Of a stretch of DNA of 28,316 bases, positions 15,224 to 21,452 are shown piece after piece. The notes beneath the pieces were generated by a model. The model was not told the DNA's origin, made no database searches, and saw only the letters and a program-made list of their open reading frames with translations. Origin of the DNA: Brooklawnia sp050943675. Its GTDB lineage: Bacteria; Actinomycetota; Actinomycetes; Propionibacteriales; Propionibacteriaceae. The DNA is taken from assembly GCA_050943675.1 (NCBI GenBank), contig JBMNPP010000009.1, forward strand, positions 1-28,316. Direction: 5' to 3'. The position numbers were made by a program, and so were the translations under genes. Numbering within the stretch: position 1 is the stretch's first letter; each line of letters begins with the position of its first letter.

Positions 15224-16003
15224 TCAGAGGATCACGATGAGCAGGGCGATGATGCTCAGCGTGATCTCCATCAGTCCGATCTGCAACGGTTTCACCTTGC
15301 CGACCAGTTCGGGACGAGTGAGCCACCAGGTGCGCGCCAGGGTGAGGGCGAAGAAGACGATCCACCACACCGATGTCCAGCCGGTCACGAAGCCGAGCGC
15401 TGCCAGGCCGATCATCGCGGCATGCCAGGCCAGCGTCCGCAGCCGGGCCGGACGCTGGCCGCGTTCGCGAATCAGGGCCTTGACATGCCACACGGTGCCG
15501 AAGAAGTAGCAGAACAGGGCCACGAAGATGGCTGCATCCGGTAGCCCGGCCGGCCAACCGGCGAATACCTCGGCTGGGGTCGGGAAGCGCACAGCCAGCC
15601 CGACCCCGATCGCCAATGCCAGGGTGGCGAACCCGCTGGCCACGGCCCGGTCCTGGCGCCTGGCAGTGAGCCAGATCGCCAGGGCTGCCAACGGCAGCGC
15701 GACCGGCAACCAGCTCAGGATGCGCCAGCCGCCGAGCAGCATCACGGCGGCGGCCAGCACTGTGGTGGTGATCGCGTACACCTGCATGGGCAGGCGGTAT
15801 CCCGCGCGACGGCGGGGTGCGGCCTTGAGCCACAGGCTCAGCGCGTTGAAGCCGAAGTAACCGGTGAATACCGCCACCGCCAGTGGGATCAGCCAGAGCT
15901 CCAGCACCCCGACGCGGGAACGCAGGACGATCCCGCTGACCAGTGGGACGATCAGCATCGCCCACGCCCCGTGCTGGTTCGGGATCCAGCCGTGTTTGCT
16001 CAT
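15224..16003 (-). CDS. YwiC-like integral membrane protein
   Basis: A 259-residue polytopic membrane protein. The N-terminal GWIPNQHGAWAMLIVPLVSGI is the hallmark of the YwiC-like family, followed by about seven to eight hydrophobic helices (for example LIPLAVAVFTGYFGFNAL and VYAITTTVLAAAVMLLGG). Polar loops are rich in arginine (KAAPRRRAGYR, RERGQRPARLR), consistent with cytoplasmic faces. Family function is not established; the B. subtilis gene lies by anaerobic respiration genes, but no such neighbour is present here. The ATG at 16003 is eight bases downstream of a TAGGCT box, one more than the leaderless genes in this window. Confidence 0.85.
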   Translation of the reverse strand: MSKHGWIPNQHGAWAMLIVPLVSGIVLRSRVGVLELWLIPLAVAVFTGYFGFNALSLWLKAAPRRRAGYRLPMQVYAITTTVLAAAVMLLGGWRILSWLPVALPLAALAIWLTARRQDRAVASGFATLALAIGVGLAVRFPTPAEVFAGWPAGLPDAAIFVALFCYFFGTVWHVKALIRERGQRPARLRTLAWHAAMIGLAALGFVTGWTSVWWIVFFALTLARTWWLTRPELVGKVKPLQIGLMEITLSIIALLIVIL

Positions 16004-16011
16004 GGCTGGCC

Positions 16012-16017
16012 AGCCTA
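16012..16017 (-). promoter_or_regulatory. Putative -10 box of the YwiC-like gene
   Basis: TAGGCT on the minus strand, eight bases before the ATG. This would give a leaderless transcript or one with a very short leader. The spacer is part of a GC-rich palindrome that is probably incidental. Confidence 0.35.
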
Positions 16018-16032
16018 GTACCTGTCCCGTTG

Positions 16033-16935
16033 TCAGTCAGTCAGCACCCAGTCGATCTGGTCGCCGTACTCGGCCAACCAGACCTGGACAGCACCGGCCG
16101 GGTCGCCCTCGTACTCGTCAGAGGTCACCAGTGCCTCGAGCGAGCCGTACTGGTCGTCGTCCAGTTTGATGCCGGTCAGGAATTCGGCTGCGTCACCGAA
16201 GTCTTCAGCGAAACCTGTCCTGCCCAGGAAATGCAGTGCCTCCGGCTCGCCCATGGCACCCAGCGGGTCCTCAAGATCCTTCAGCGGCCACGAGGCGTAG
16301 GCCCAGAACGGACGCCACAGCGTCACAACCACTGGCTCCTCTGCTGCGACCGCGGTATCCAGGGTCGCCAGCATGCCGGCAGTCGAGGACGTCACCAGCT
16401 CATAGTCGTCCAGACCGTAGGCGGGCATCATCGAATCCTCGGTGACCCCGGTCAGGCCGGCGCCAGGCTCGATGCCAACGATCTGGCCATCGAACATGTC
16501 TGCGTTGCCCCGCAGGTCTTCCAGCGAATTGATCTCTGTGAGGTATTCCGGAACTGCGATCGTCAGCACCGCGCCATCGTAGTAGCCGCCCATGTCTTCG
16601 ATGCGGTCACCGAACTCGGCCATATAGGCCGCGTGGGTGATCTCGGACCAGGCCGACGAATACATGTCGACGTCCCCGCCGGCCAACGCGGCATAGAGTG
16701 GCCCGGCCTCGCTGAGCTCCTGCATCTCGACGCCGTAGCCGAGCCGGCCGAGCTGGTCCTCCAGCAGGTAGGCCATGCTCAGCCCGTCGGTCCACGCGGG
16801 CAGGTACCCCATCGTGATGGTCCCCTGGCTGGTGTCGCCATCGCTGCCGGCATCACCCGAACCCGCACAACCGACCAGTGCGAGCGAGGCGGCTGCTGCC
16901 AGCGCGATGAATCCTTTCAAACCGCGTTTTCTCAT
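16033..16935 (-). CDS. proX: Glycine betaine/proline-type ABC transporter, substrate-binding lipoprotein
   Basis: The 300-residue binding protein of an osmoprotectant importer, anchored outside the membrane. A basic N-terminus (MRKRGLKG) and hydrophobic core lead to the lipobox LVGC with Cys23, followed by a Gly/Ser/Asp linker. The mature part is the OpuAC fold: ITMGYLPAWTDG with Trp48, DVDMYSSAWSEITHAAY, GIEPGAGLTG and TLWRPFWAYASW. The tryptophans are the expected aromatic cage for a quaternary ammonium group. Glycine betaine, proline betaine, carnitine and choline are all possible ligands. The ATG at 16935 has AGGGA about seven bases upstream. It is the third gene of the ATPase-permease-binding protein operon, 31 bases after the permease stop. 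Confidence 0.9.
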   Translation of the reverse strand: MRKRGLKGFIALAAAASLALVGCAGSGDAGSDGDTSQGTITMGYLPAWTDGLSMAYLLEDQLGRLGYGVEMQELSEAGPLYAALAGGDVDMYSSAWSEITHAAYMAEFGDRIEDMGGYYDGAVLTIAVPEYLTEINSLEDLRGNADMFDGQIVGIEPGAGLTGVTEDSMMPAYGLDDYELVTSSTAGMLATLDTAVAAEEPVVVTLWRPFWAYASWPLKDLEDPLGAMGEPEALHFLGRTGFAEDFGDAAEFLTGIKLDDDQYGSLEALVTSDEYEGDPAGAVQVWLAEYGDQIDWVLTD

Positions 16936-16966
16936 GATGGTTCCCTTCTTCGTTGTGTGCAGGTCC

Positions 16967-17863
16967 CTATGCGGCGGGCTGCAGCGCCCTGGTGGTGCGC
17001 TGGCCGAGGCGGCTCCACAAGGACGTGGAGAACTCGCCGGGCGTGCCGAGCGCTGCGGTGACCCGGTCGAGGTAGACCGCGATGAACACCACTCCCAGGC
17101 CCGCTTCAGCGCCCAGGGCCACATTGATGGTCGACAGGGCTGCCACGACCTCTTTACCCAGGCCGGGCGCCCCGGCCATACCGGCGATGACGGCCATCGA
17201 CAGGGCCAGCATGATCACCTGGTTGACCCCGGTCATGATGGTCGGCATCGCCAGTGGCAACTGGACCCCACGCAGGATCTGTCCGGGCCGGGCGCCGAAT
17301 GCGTAACCGGCCTCCACGGTTTCCTTGTCGACCCCGCGGATGCCCAGTTCGGTCAGCCGCACGCCTGGTGGCAGCGAGAAGATCACGGTGGCGATCACCC
17401 CGGGCACGAATCCGATACTGAAGAAGACGATCACCGGGATCAGGTAGACCAGTGAGGGCATCGTCTGCATGAAGTCGAGGACCGGCTTGAGTGCCGCGCT
17501 CACCTTCTTGTTGCGCGCGGCCCAGATCCCCAGCGGCACCGCGATGGCCACCGTCACCAGGGTTGCGACCAGAACCAACGCGAGGGTCTGCATCGACTGG
17601 TTCCACTGGTTGACGCCCACGATGATGCCGAACATCACGATCGTCCCGACTGCCAGCTGCCAGGAGCGGACGAACCAGGCGATCAGCGCGAACAGCAGGA
17701 TCATCACCGGCGCTGGAAGGGTCATCAGGATGTTCGCGAGCCCCTCGACCAGGAAGCTGACCGAGGTTGAGATGCCGTCCAGCAACCAGTCCAGGTTGTC
17801 CCTGATCCAGTTGACGAGTAGCTGCACCCATTTGCCGATTGGCAGGCGGAAGCCGTCCATCAC
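16967..17863 (-). CDS. proW: Glycine betaine/proline-type ABC transporter, permease
   Basis: A 298-residue inner-membrane component of the osmoprotectant importer. An N-terminal amphipathic stretch (GKWVQLLVNWIRDNLDWLLDG) precedes six or so helices. The permease signature, including the ATPase-coupling EAA-type loop, is visible in GVDKETVEAGYAFGARPGQILRGVQLPLAMPTIMTG. MQTMPSLVYLIPVIVFFSIGFVPG is a strongly conserved ProW/OpuAB segment. Translation starts at GTG 17863 or ATG 17860; both overlap the TGA of the ATPase gene, so the two are coupled. The C-terminus is short and carries no fused binding domain, in agreement with a separate lipoprotein gene downstream. Confidence 0.93.
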   Translation of the reverse strand: MMDGFRLPIGKWVQLLVNWIRDNLDWLLDGISTSVSFLVEGLANILMTLPAPVMILLFALIAWFVRSWQLAVGTIVMFGIIVGVNQWNQSMQTLALVLVATLVTVAIAVPLGIWAARNKKVSAALKPVLDFMQTMPSLVYLIPVIVFFSIGFVPGVIATVIFSLPPGVRLTELGIRGVDKETVEAGYAFGARPGQILRGVQLPLAMPTIMTGVNQVIMLALSMAVIAGMAGAPGLGKEVVAALSTINVALGAEAGLGVVFIAVYLDRVTAALGTPGEFSTSLWSRLGQRTTRALQPAA

Positions 17864-19140
17864 ATGGCCCCCTTCGGCGTCTCGGCCAGTACCTGGTCGA
17901 TCTCGGCGGGCGCCATCGGCCGCAACGGCAGTGAGTGGTCGCCGGTCCCATTGGAACCCGGTCCGAGCGCGGCCAGCAGGGTGACCCGGGGGATGACTCC
18001 AACCAGCCGGCCCTGGTCGTCGGTGACTGCCAGGGGAACTGGTGATTCGACTGCCGGGACGAACAGTTCCATCAGCACAGCGCCCTGGTTGACACTTTGT
18101 GGTACCGGCCGCATGACCGGCAACAGTGAGCGGGAGCCCTGCCGGACCAGTTTGACCGCGTCCCGGTCAGTGACGATGCCCAGCAGCCTGCGGTCACGCC
18201 CGACGATATAGGCGGCCGACATGTACTCCTTGCGCATGGCGTGCAGTGCACCGCGTGGGCCTGCAGTCTCGGAGACGACCGGGCGCGGTCGCTCCATCAT
18301 ATTCCCGGCGGTGAGCACGCGGGCACGATCGACGTCCTGGACGAACTGCTCCACGTAGTCGTTGGCCGGGTCGGTGAGGATGTCCTCGGGGGTGCCGATC
18401 TGGACGATCCGCCCGTCCCGCATCATCGCGATGCGGTCACCCAGCAGCATCGCCTCGTTGAGGTCGTGGGTGATGAAGACGATGGTCTTTTGCAGGCGGG
18501 CCTGCAGTTGGATCAGCTGCTCCTGCATCTCGCGGCGGATCAGCGGGTCGAGCGCGCTGAACGCCTCGTCCATCAGCAGGATGTCGGTATCGGCGGCCAG
18601 CGCACGGGCTATTCCAACGCGCTGCTGCATCCCGCCGGATAGTTCCGAGGGCACCTTGTCGCCCCACTCGGCCAGCCCGACCATTCGCAGCATCTCTTCG
18701 GCCCGAGCCAATCGCTCGGTCTTGTCGATACCCTTCAATTCCAGCGGGTAGGCGACGTTTTCGGCGACTGTCCGGTGTGGCAGCAGTGCGAAGTGCTGGA
18801 AGACCATCGACATCCGGTCGCGCCGCATCTGGCGCAACCGTGCGGGTGGGATACCGGTGATCGCATCACCGTGTACCTTCACCGTGCCCTCGGTGACAAC
18901 GTGCAGCCCGTTGAGCATGCGGATGAGTGTCGATTTGCCGGATCCCGACAACCCCATGATGACGAATGTTTCGCCCCGCTTGACGGTGAAGTTGGCGTCG
19001 ATGACTGCGGCGGTGCCGGAGTCCTGCACCTGGTCGCGGGTGTGTCCGTTCTTCAGGCGGCGAACCACCTGATTCGGATTGCGCCCAAATACCTTGTAAA
19101 GACCCTGCGCTTCGATGGCGACTTCGGGTGAGATGGTCAC
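17860..19140 (-). CDS. proV: Glycine betaine/proline-type ABC transporter, ATPase with CBS domains
   Basis: A 426-residue ATPase that powers the osmoprotectant importer. Walker A is GLSGSGKST at 63-71, the Q-loop VFQHFALLPHRTV is near 113-125, the signature LSGGMQQ is at 167-173, Walker B LLMDEAFSALD is near 188-198, and the switch His225 lies in ITHDLNEA. Two CBS domains occupy about 285-390 (RRLLGIVTDRDAV and GRLVGVIPRVT). In OpuA-type transporters such domains sense ionic strength or cyclic-di-AMP and gate transport. The start is GTG 19140 with GGAGG eight bases upstream. A small hairpin abuts this ribosome-binding site. It is the first gene of the proV-proW-proX operon. Confidence 0.95.
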   Translation of the reverse strand: MTISPEVAIEAQGLYKVFGRNPNQVVRRLKNGHTRDQVQDSGTAAVIDANFTVKRGETFVIMGLSGSGKSTLIRMLNGLHVVTEGTVKVHGDAITGIPPARLRQMRRDRMSMVFQHFALLPHRTVAENVAYPLELKGIDKTERLARAEEMLRMVGLAEWGDKVPSELSGGMQQRVGIARALAADTDILLMDEAFSALDPLIRREMQEQLIQLQARLQKTIVFITHDLNEAMLLGDRIAMMRDGRIVQIGTPEDILTDPANDYVEQFVQDVDRARVLTAGNMMERPRPVVSETAGPRGALHAMRKEYMSAAYIVGRDRRLLGIVTDRDAVKLVRQGSRSLLPVMRPVPQSVNQGAVLMELFVPAVESPVPLAVTDDQGRLVGVIPRVTLLAALGPGSNGTGDHSLPLRPMAPAEIDQVLAETPKGAM

Positions 19141-19333
19141 TTGCTTGGCCTCCGCAGCTCTTCGGCTGCATCAGTTACGCCCGGGTGACGATCTGCCGGC
19201 GAAAGTCGGATCATCGCCTAGACCGCCGACCGTACGGCCGCCGTGTCACGGTCGCGGACTGGTCGTGTGGGTGGTTAAACCCGCCGAGTAAATTACCGTC
19301 TCCTGAGTCGACTGCAACCCAAGATCAATTTCG
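19141..19333. other. Intergenic region upstream of proV
   Basis: This 193-base gap lies between the methyltransferase stop and proV, both on the minus strand. It contains the proV ribosome-binding site and adjoining hairpin, a CCGTACGG palindrome and an AT-rich patch around 19275-19295 (GGTTAAACC and GTAAATTAC) that is a plausible promoter area. No terminator with a U-tract and no small gene are visible. Confidence 0.35.
19154..19169 (-). promoter_or_regulatory. Hairpin abutting the proV ribosome-binding site
   Basis: In the mRNA, GCAGC pairs with GCUGC around a six-base loop, and the 3' arm ends immediately before the GGAGG Shine-Dalgarno sequence (plus-strand 19149-19153). A flanking U-G pair can extend the stem. 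It could modulate translation of the transporter operon, or it may be incidental. Confidence 0.3.
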
Positions 19334-20350
19334 TTACCGTTTCGAGACATTGTCCTTCACGCTGCGTGTCAAGGTGTAATGGCGGTTCTGGGCGACCAGC
19401 GTGGTCGGGCCGATGACGCGCGCCAGGTGGGCCCGCCAGGGCAGGTGCGAGTTGTAAACACACCAGAACTCGCCGCCTTCAGCCAGGGCCACCGATGCCT
19501 CCCGGAAGATGGTGAAAGCCGGTCCCGAATCCTTCGCGGTGCCCCGGTGGAAGGGCGGATTGCACACGATCACGTCCAGGCTGCCGGCCGGCCAGTCAGC
19601 AAGGTCCGCGGCCCAGTGGGCCCGCACCTGGGTGCCGGTGGCGGTGTGGCTGGTGGCGCTGGCAGCTGCCCGGGAGGTGTCCACCGCATCAACGCTCGCG
19701 TCGGGATGTGCCAGGGCCAGCAGTGTGGCCAGTAGTCCCGAACCGCTCCCGAAATCGAGGTAGTGGTCGGCATCTGCGACACGGTCGAGGTGGTCGATGA
19801 GCAATTGCGTGCCGGCATCGATGCGGCCAGCCGCGAAAGTCGCACCATGCCAGTGCATCTTGATCTCGTGGCCACCAACAGTGACGGACTTGTGCCTGGG
19901 CCAGTCATCCTCCATGGCTGGAGGCCGAACCGGCTGACGCGCCAGCAGCGCTCGTGACTTTTGTTGGCCGAGCGAGGCGGCGACGTCATCGAAGTATCTG
20001 GCCAGTGTGGTATTCATCGAGCGGTTCAAGTGCTTCTCGCGGGCTGCCGCGACCAGCTGAACATCGGCAGAGGCGTGCCGGGCGATGAGCCCTGCGTATT
20101 CATCCAGCGCGCCCAGCGCCTGTGGCAGCCGCAGCCAGACCACGTCCACACCAGCCAGTGTGTGGGGCTCCAGTCGGTCGACCAGCAACTCTGGCGGTAT
20201 TTGCCGGGCGTCGCGGATGTCATCGCACCACACGCTGATGCGCTCGACCCGCTCCAGTGCCGGAGCCACCAGGGCGGGGGCATCAATGATGAGCAGGTGG
20301 CTCGCCGTGGCAGGTGAATTGGCCACGATGATGCGGTCGACCGGGTCCAT
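19334..20350 (-). CDS. RsmC/RlmG-like class I SAM-dependent methyltransferase
   Basis: A 338-residue protein with two halves, as in the 16S/23S rRNA guanine-N2 methyltransferases RsmC and RlmG. The N-terminal half (to about residue 165) lacks an intact cofactor motif and resembles the degenerate substrate-binding domain of these enzymes. The C-terminal half is catalytic: YLDFGSGSGLLATLLAL is the SAM-binding motif I, VDAVDTSRAA is motif II, and VIVCNPPFHRG is the NPPF motif of N-methyltransferases. Predicted product: N2-methylguanosine in rRNA. The start is uncertain. ATG 20350 was chosen, with GTG 20356 two codons upstream as an alternative; neither has a convincing Shine-Dalgarno sequence. 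A much longer open frame upstream is antisense to the PPDK regulator gene and was not accepted. The gene is divergent from that regulator. Confidence 0.82.
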   Translation of the reverse strand: MDPVDRIIVANSPATASHLLIIDAPALVAPALERVERISVWCDDIRDARQIPPELLVDRLEPHTLAGVDVVWLRLPQALGALDEYAGLIARHASADVQLVAAAREKHLNRSMNTTLARYFDDVAASLGQQKSRALLARQPVRPPAMEDDWPRHKSVTVGGHEIKMHWHGATFAAGRIDAGTQLLIDHLDRVADADHYLDFGSGSGLLATLLALAHPDASVDAVDTSRAAASATSHTATGTQVRAHWAADLADWPAGSLDVIVCNPPFHRGTAKDSGPAFTIFREASVALAEGGEFWCVYNSHLPWRAHLARVIGPTTLVAQNRHYTLTRSVKDNVSKR

Positions 20351-20391
20351 GACCACGATTGTGCCGTAGTCATCGGAGGGGGATGGTGGGG

Positions 20392-20397
20392 TAGCCT
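20392..20397 (+). promoter_or_regulatory. Putative -10 box of leaderless PPDK regulator gene
   Basis: TAGCCT, then seven bases (GCCGGAT) and ATG at 20405. No Shine-Dalgarno sequence is present. It fits the leaderless pattern of this window; -35 is not recognisable. Confidence 0.5.
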
Positions 20398-20404
20398 GCC
20401 GGAT

Positions 20405-21298
20405 ATGCCGGCCAACCAGCTCAACATCCATGTCATCGCCGACAGTTCGGGTGAGACAGCCGCCCGACTCGCTCGCGCCGCCAAGGTCCAGTTCCCCGCC
20501 ACCGAGTTCACCATCGTGCGCCACCCGCGCGTCACCGACGGTGATGCCCTGCTGGCGGTCTTCGACCGCATCAGTGAGGCCCGCGCGATAGCCCCCAACG
20601 AGGCCATGATCATCGTTTTCACGCTGGTCAAGGAAAAGATGCAGGCCATGGTCGAGCGCTATTGCGCCGACAAGCAGATCCGCTGCGCCAACCTGTTCCG
20701 TGACACGCTGAAGGCCATCGAAGGGGCCACCGGCAGCGAGGCCGACGAGGTGGTCATGCGCCCGGTCGGGGTCGAGGCCGACTACTTCGACCGCATCAGC
20801 GCAATGGAATTCGCTGTCCGCAACGACGACGGGATCATGCCAGAGGCACTGCAGGAAGCTGATATCTGCCTGATCGGGGCGTCCCGGTCCGGCAAGACCC
20901 CGCTGTCGCTCTATCTGGGTTATGTCGGCTACAAGACCGTCAATGTGCCGCTGGTGCCGGGCATCGCCCCGCCCCGCGAGTTGTACCAGGTTGACCGCTG
21001 GCGCATCGTCGGGTTGACCATCGACGCCGAGCGACTGTTGCAGATCAGGACGCGGCGCGCCAAGTCGTTCGGGGCCTACGGCACCAAGGACGGCGGCTAT
21101 GCCGATCTGGCCAAGATTTATGACGAACTCGATGAGGTTTCCAAGATCCAGCGCTCGCTGGGGTGTCCGGTGATCGACACCACCGGGCTGGCCCTTGAGG
21201 AGGCCGCCTCGCGGGTGACCGAGTTGGTCGAGCAGCGCGCCCGGAAGGCCGGCACGCATCTGCGGCGTCCGGCAGGCACCCTCAAGATCACTCCCTGA
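20405..21298 (+). CDS. Pyruvate,phosphate dikinase regulatory protein (bifunctional kinase/phosphorylase, DUF299)
   Basis: A 297-residue regulator that inactivates PPDK by ADP-dependent phosphorylation of an active-site threonine and reactivates it by phosphate-dependent removal. The N-terminal IHVIADSSGETAARLARAA and the P-loop GASRSGKT at 158-165, followed by PLSLYLGYVGYKTVNVPLVPG, are the defining DUF299 features. The family also includes PEP synthase regulators (PpsR), but the next gene downstream is PPDK, so PPDK is the target. The start is set by the TAGCCT box seven bases upstream. The gap of 154 bases to ppdK is rich in inverted repeats, so ppdK may also have its own promoter. Confidence 0.94.
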   Translation: MPANQLNIHVIADSSGETAARLARAAKVQFPATEFTIVRHPRVTDGDALLAVFDRISEARAIAPNEAMIIVFTLVKEKMQAMVERYCADKQIRCANLFRDTLKAIEGATGSEADEVVMRPVGVEADYFDRISAMEFAVRNDDGIMPEALQEADICLIGASRSGKTPLSLYLGYVGYKTVNVPLVPGIAPPRELYQVDRWRIVGLTIDAERLLQIRTRRAKSFGAYGTKDGGYADLAKIYDELDEVSKIQRSLGCPVIDTTGLALEEAASRVTELVEQRARKAGTHLRRPAGTLKITP

Positions 21299-21310
21299 GC
21301 TTGTGTCCGC

Positions 21311-21330
21311 GGGTGTATCGCGAAACACCC
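21311..21330 (+). terminator. Weak hairpin after the PPDK regulator gene
   Basis: GGGTGT (21311-21316) pairs with ACACCC (21325-21330) around an eight-base loop, 12 bases after the regulator stop. There is no U-tract, so at most it would attenuate or process the transcript between the two genes. Confidence 0.3.
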
Positions 21331-21349
21331 CGGTTACCAGTCTGGGTGT

Positions 21350-21377
21350 CCGAACGGGCACAATGGGGACCGTTCGG
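21350..21377. repeat. Inverted repeat in ppdK upstream region
   Basis: CCGAACGG (21350-21357) and CCGTTCGG (21370-21377) are perfect 8-base inverted arms separated by 12 bases that include CACAAT, a possible -10. It is followed directly by a second hairpin, CCGGG-TCTG-CCCGG (21378-21391). It is a candidate operator or leader structure for ppdK. Confidence 0.45.
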
Positions 21378-21452
21378 CCGGGTCTGCCCGGTCGAGAATC
21401 GCGAGCCGGACTTCCGGTCCAACCGAGATAGTTATCAAAGGAGATCTCAGCA

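Noticed and set aside
16004..16015. GGCTGGCCAGCC palindrome between the YwiC-like start and its -10 box
   Set aside because: GC-rich, and it overlaps the start-codon spacer; no sign of a shared operator elsewhere.
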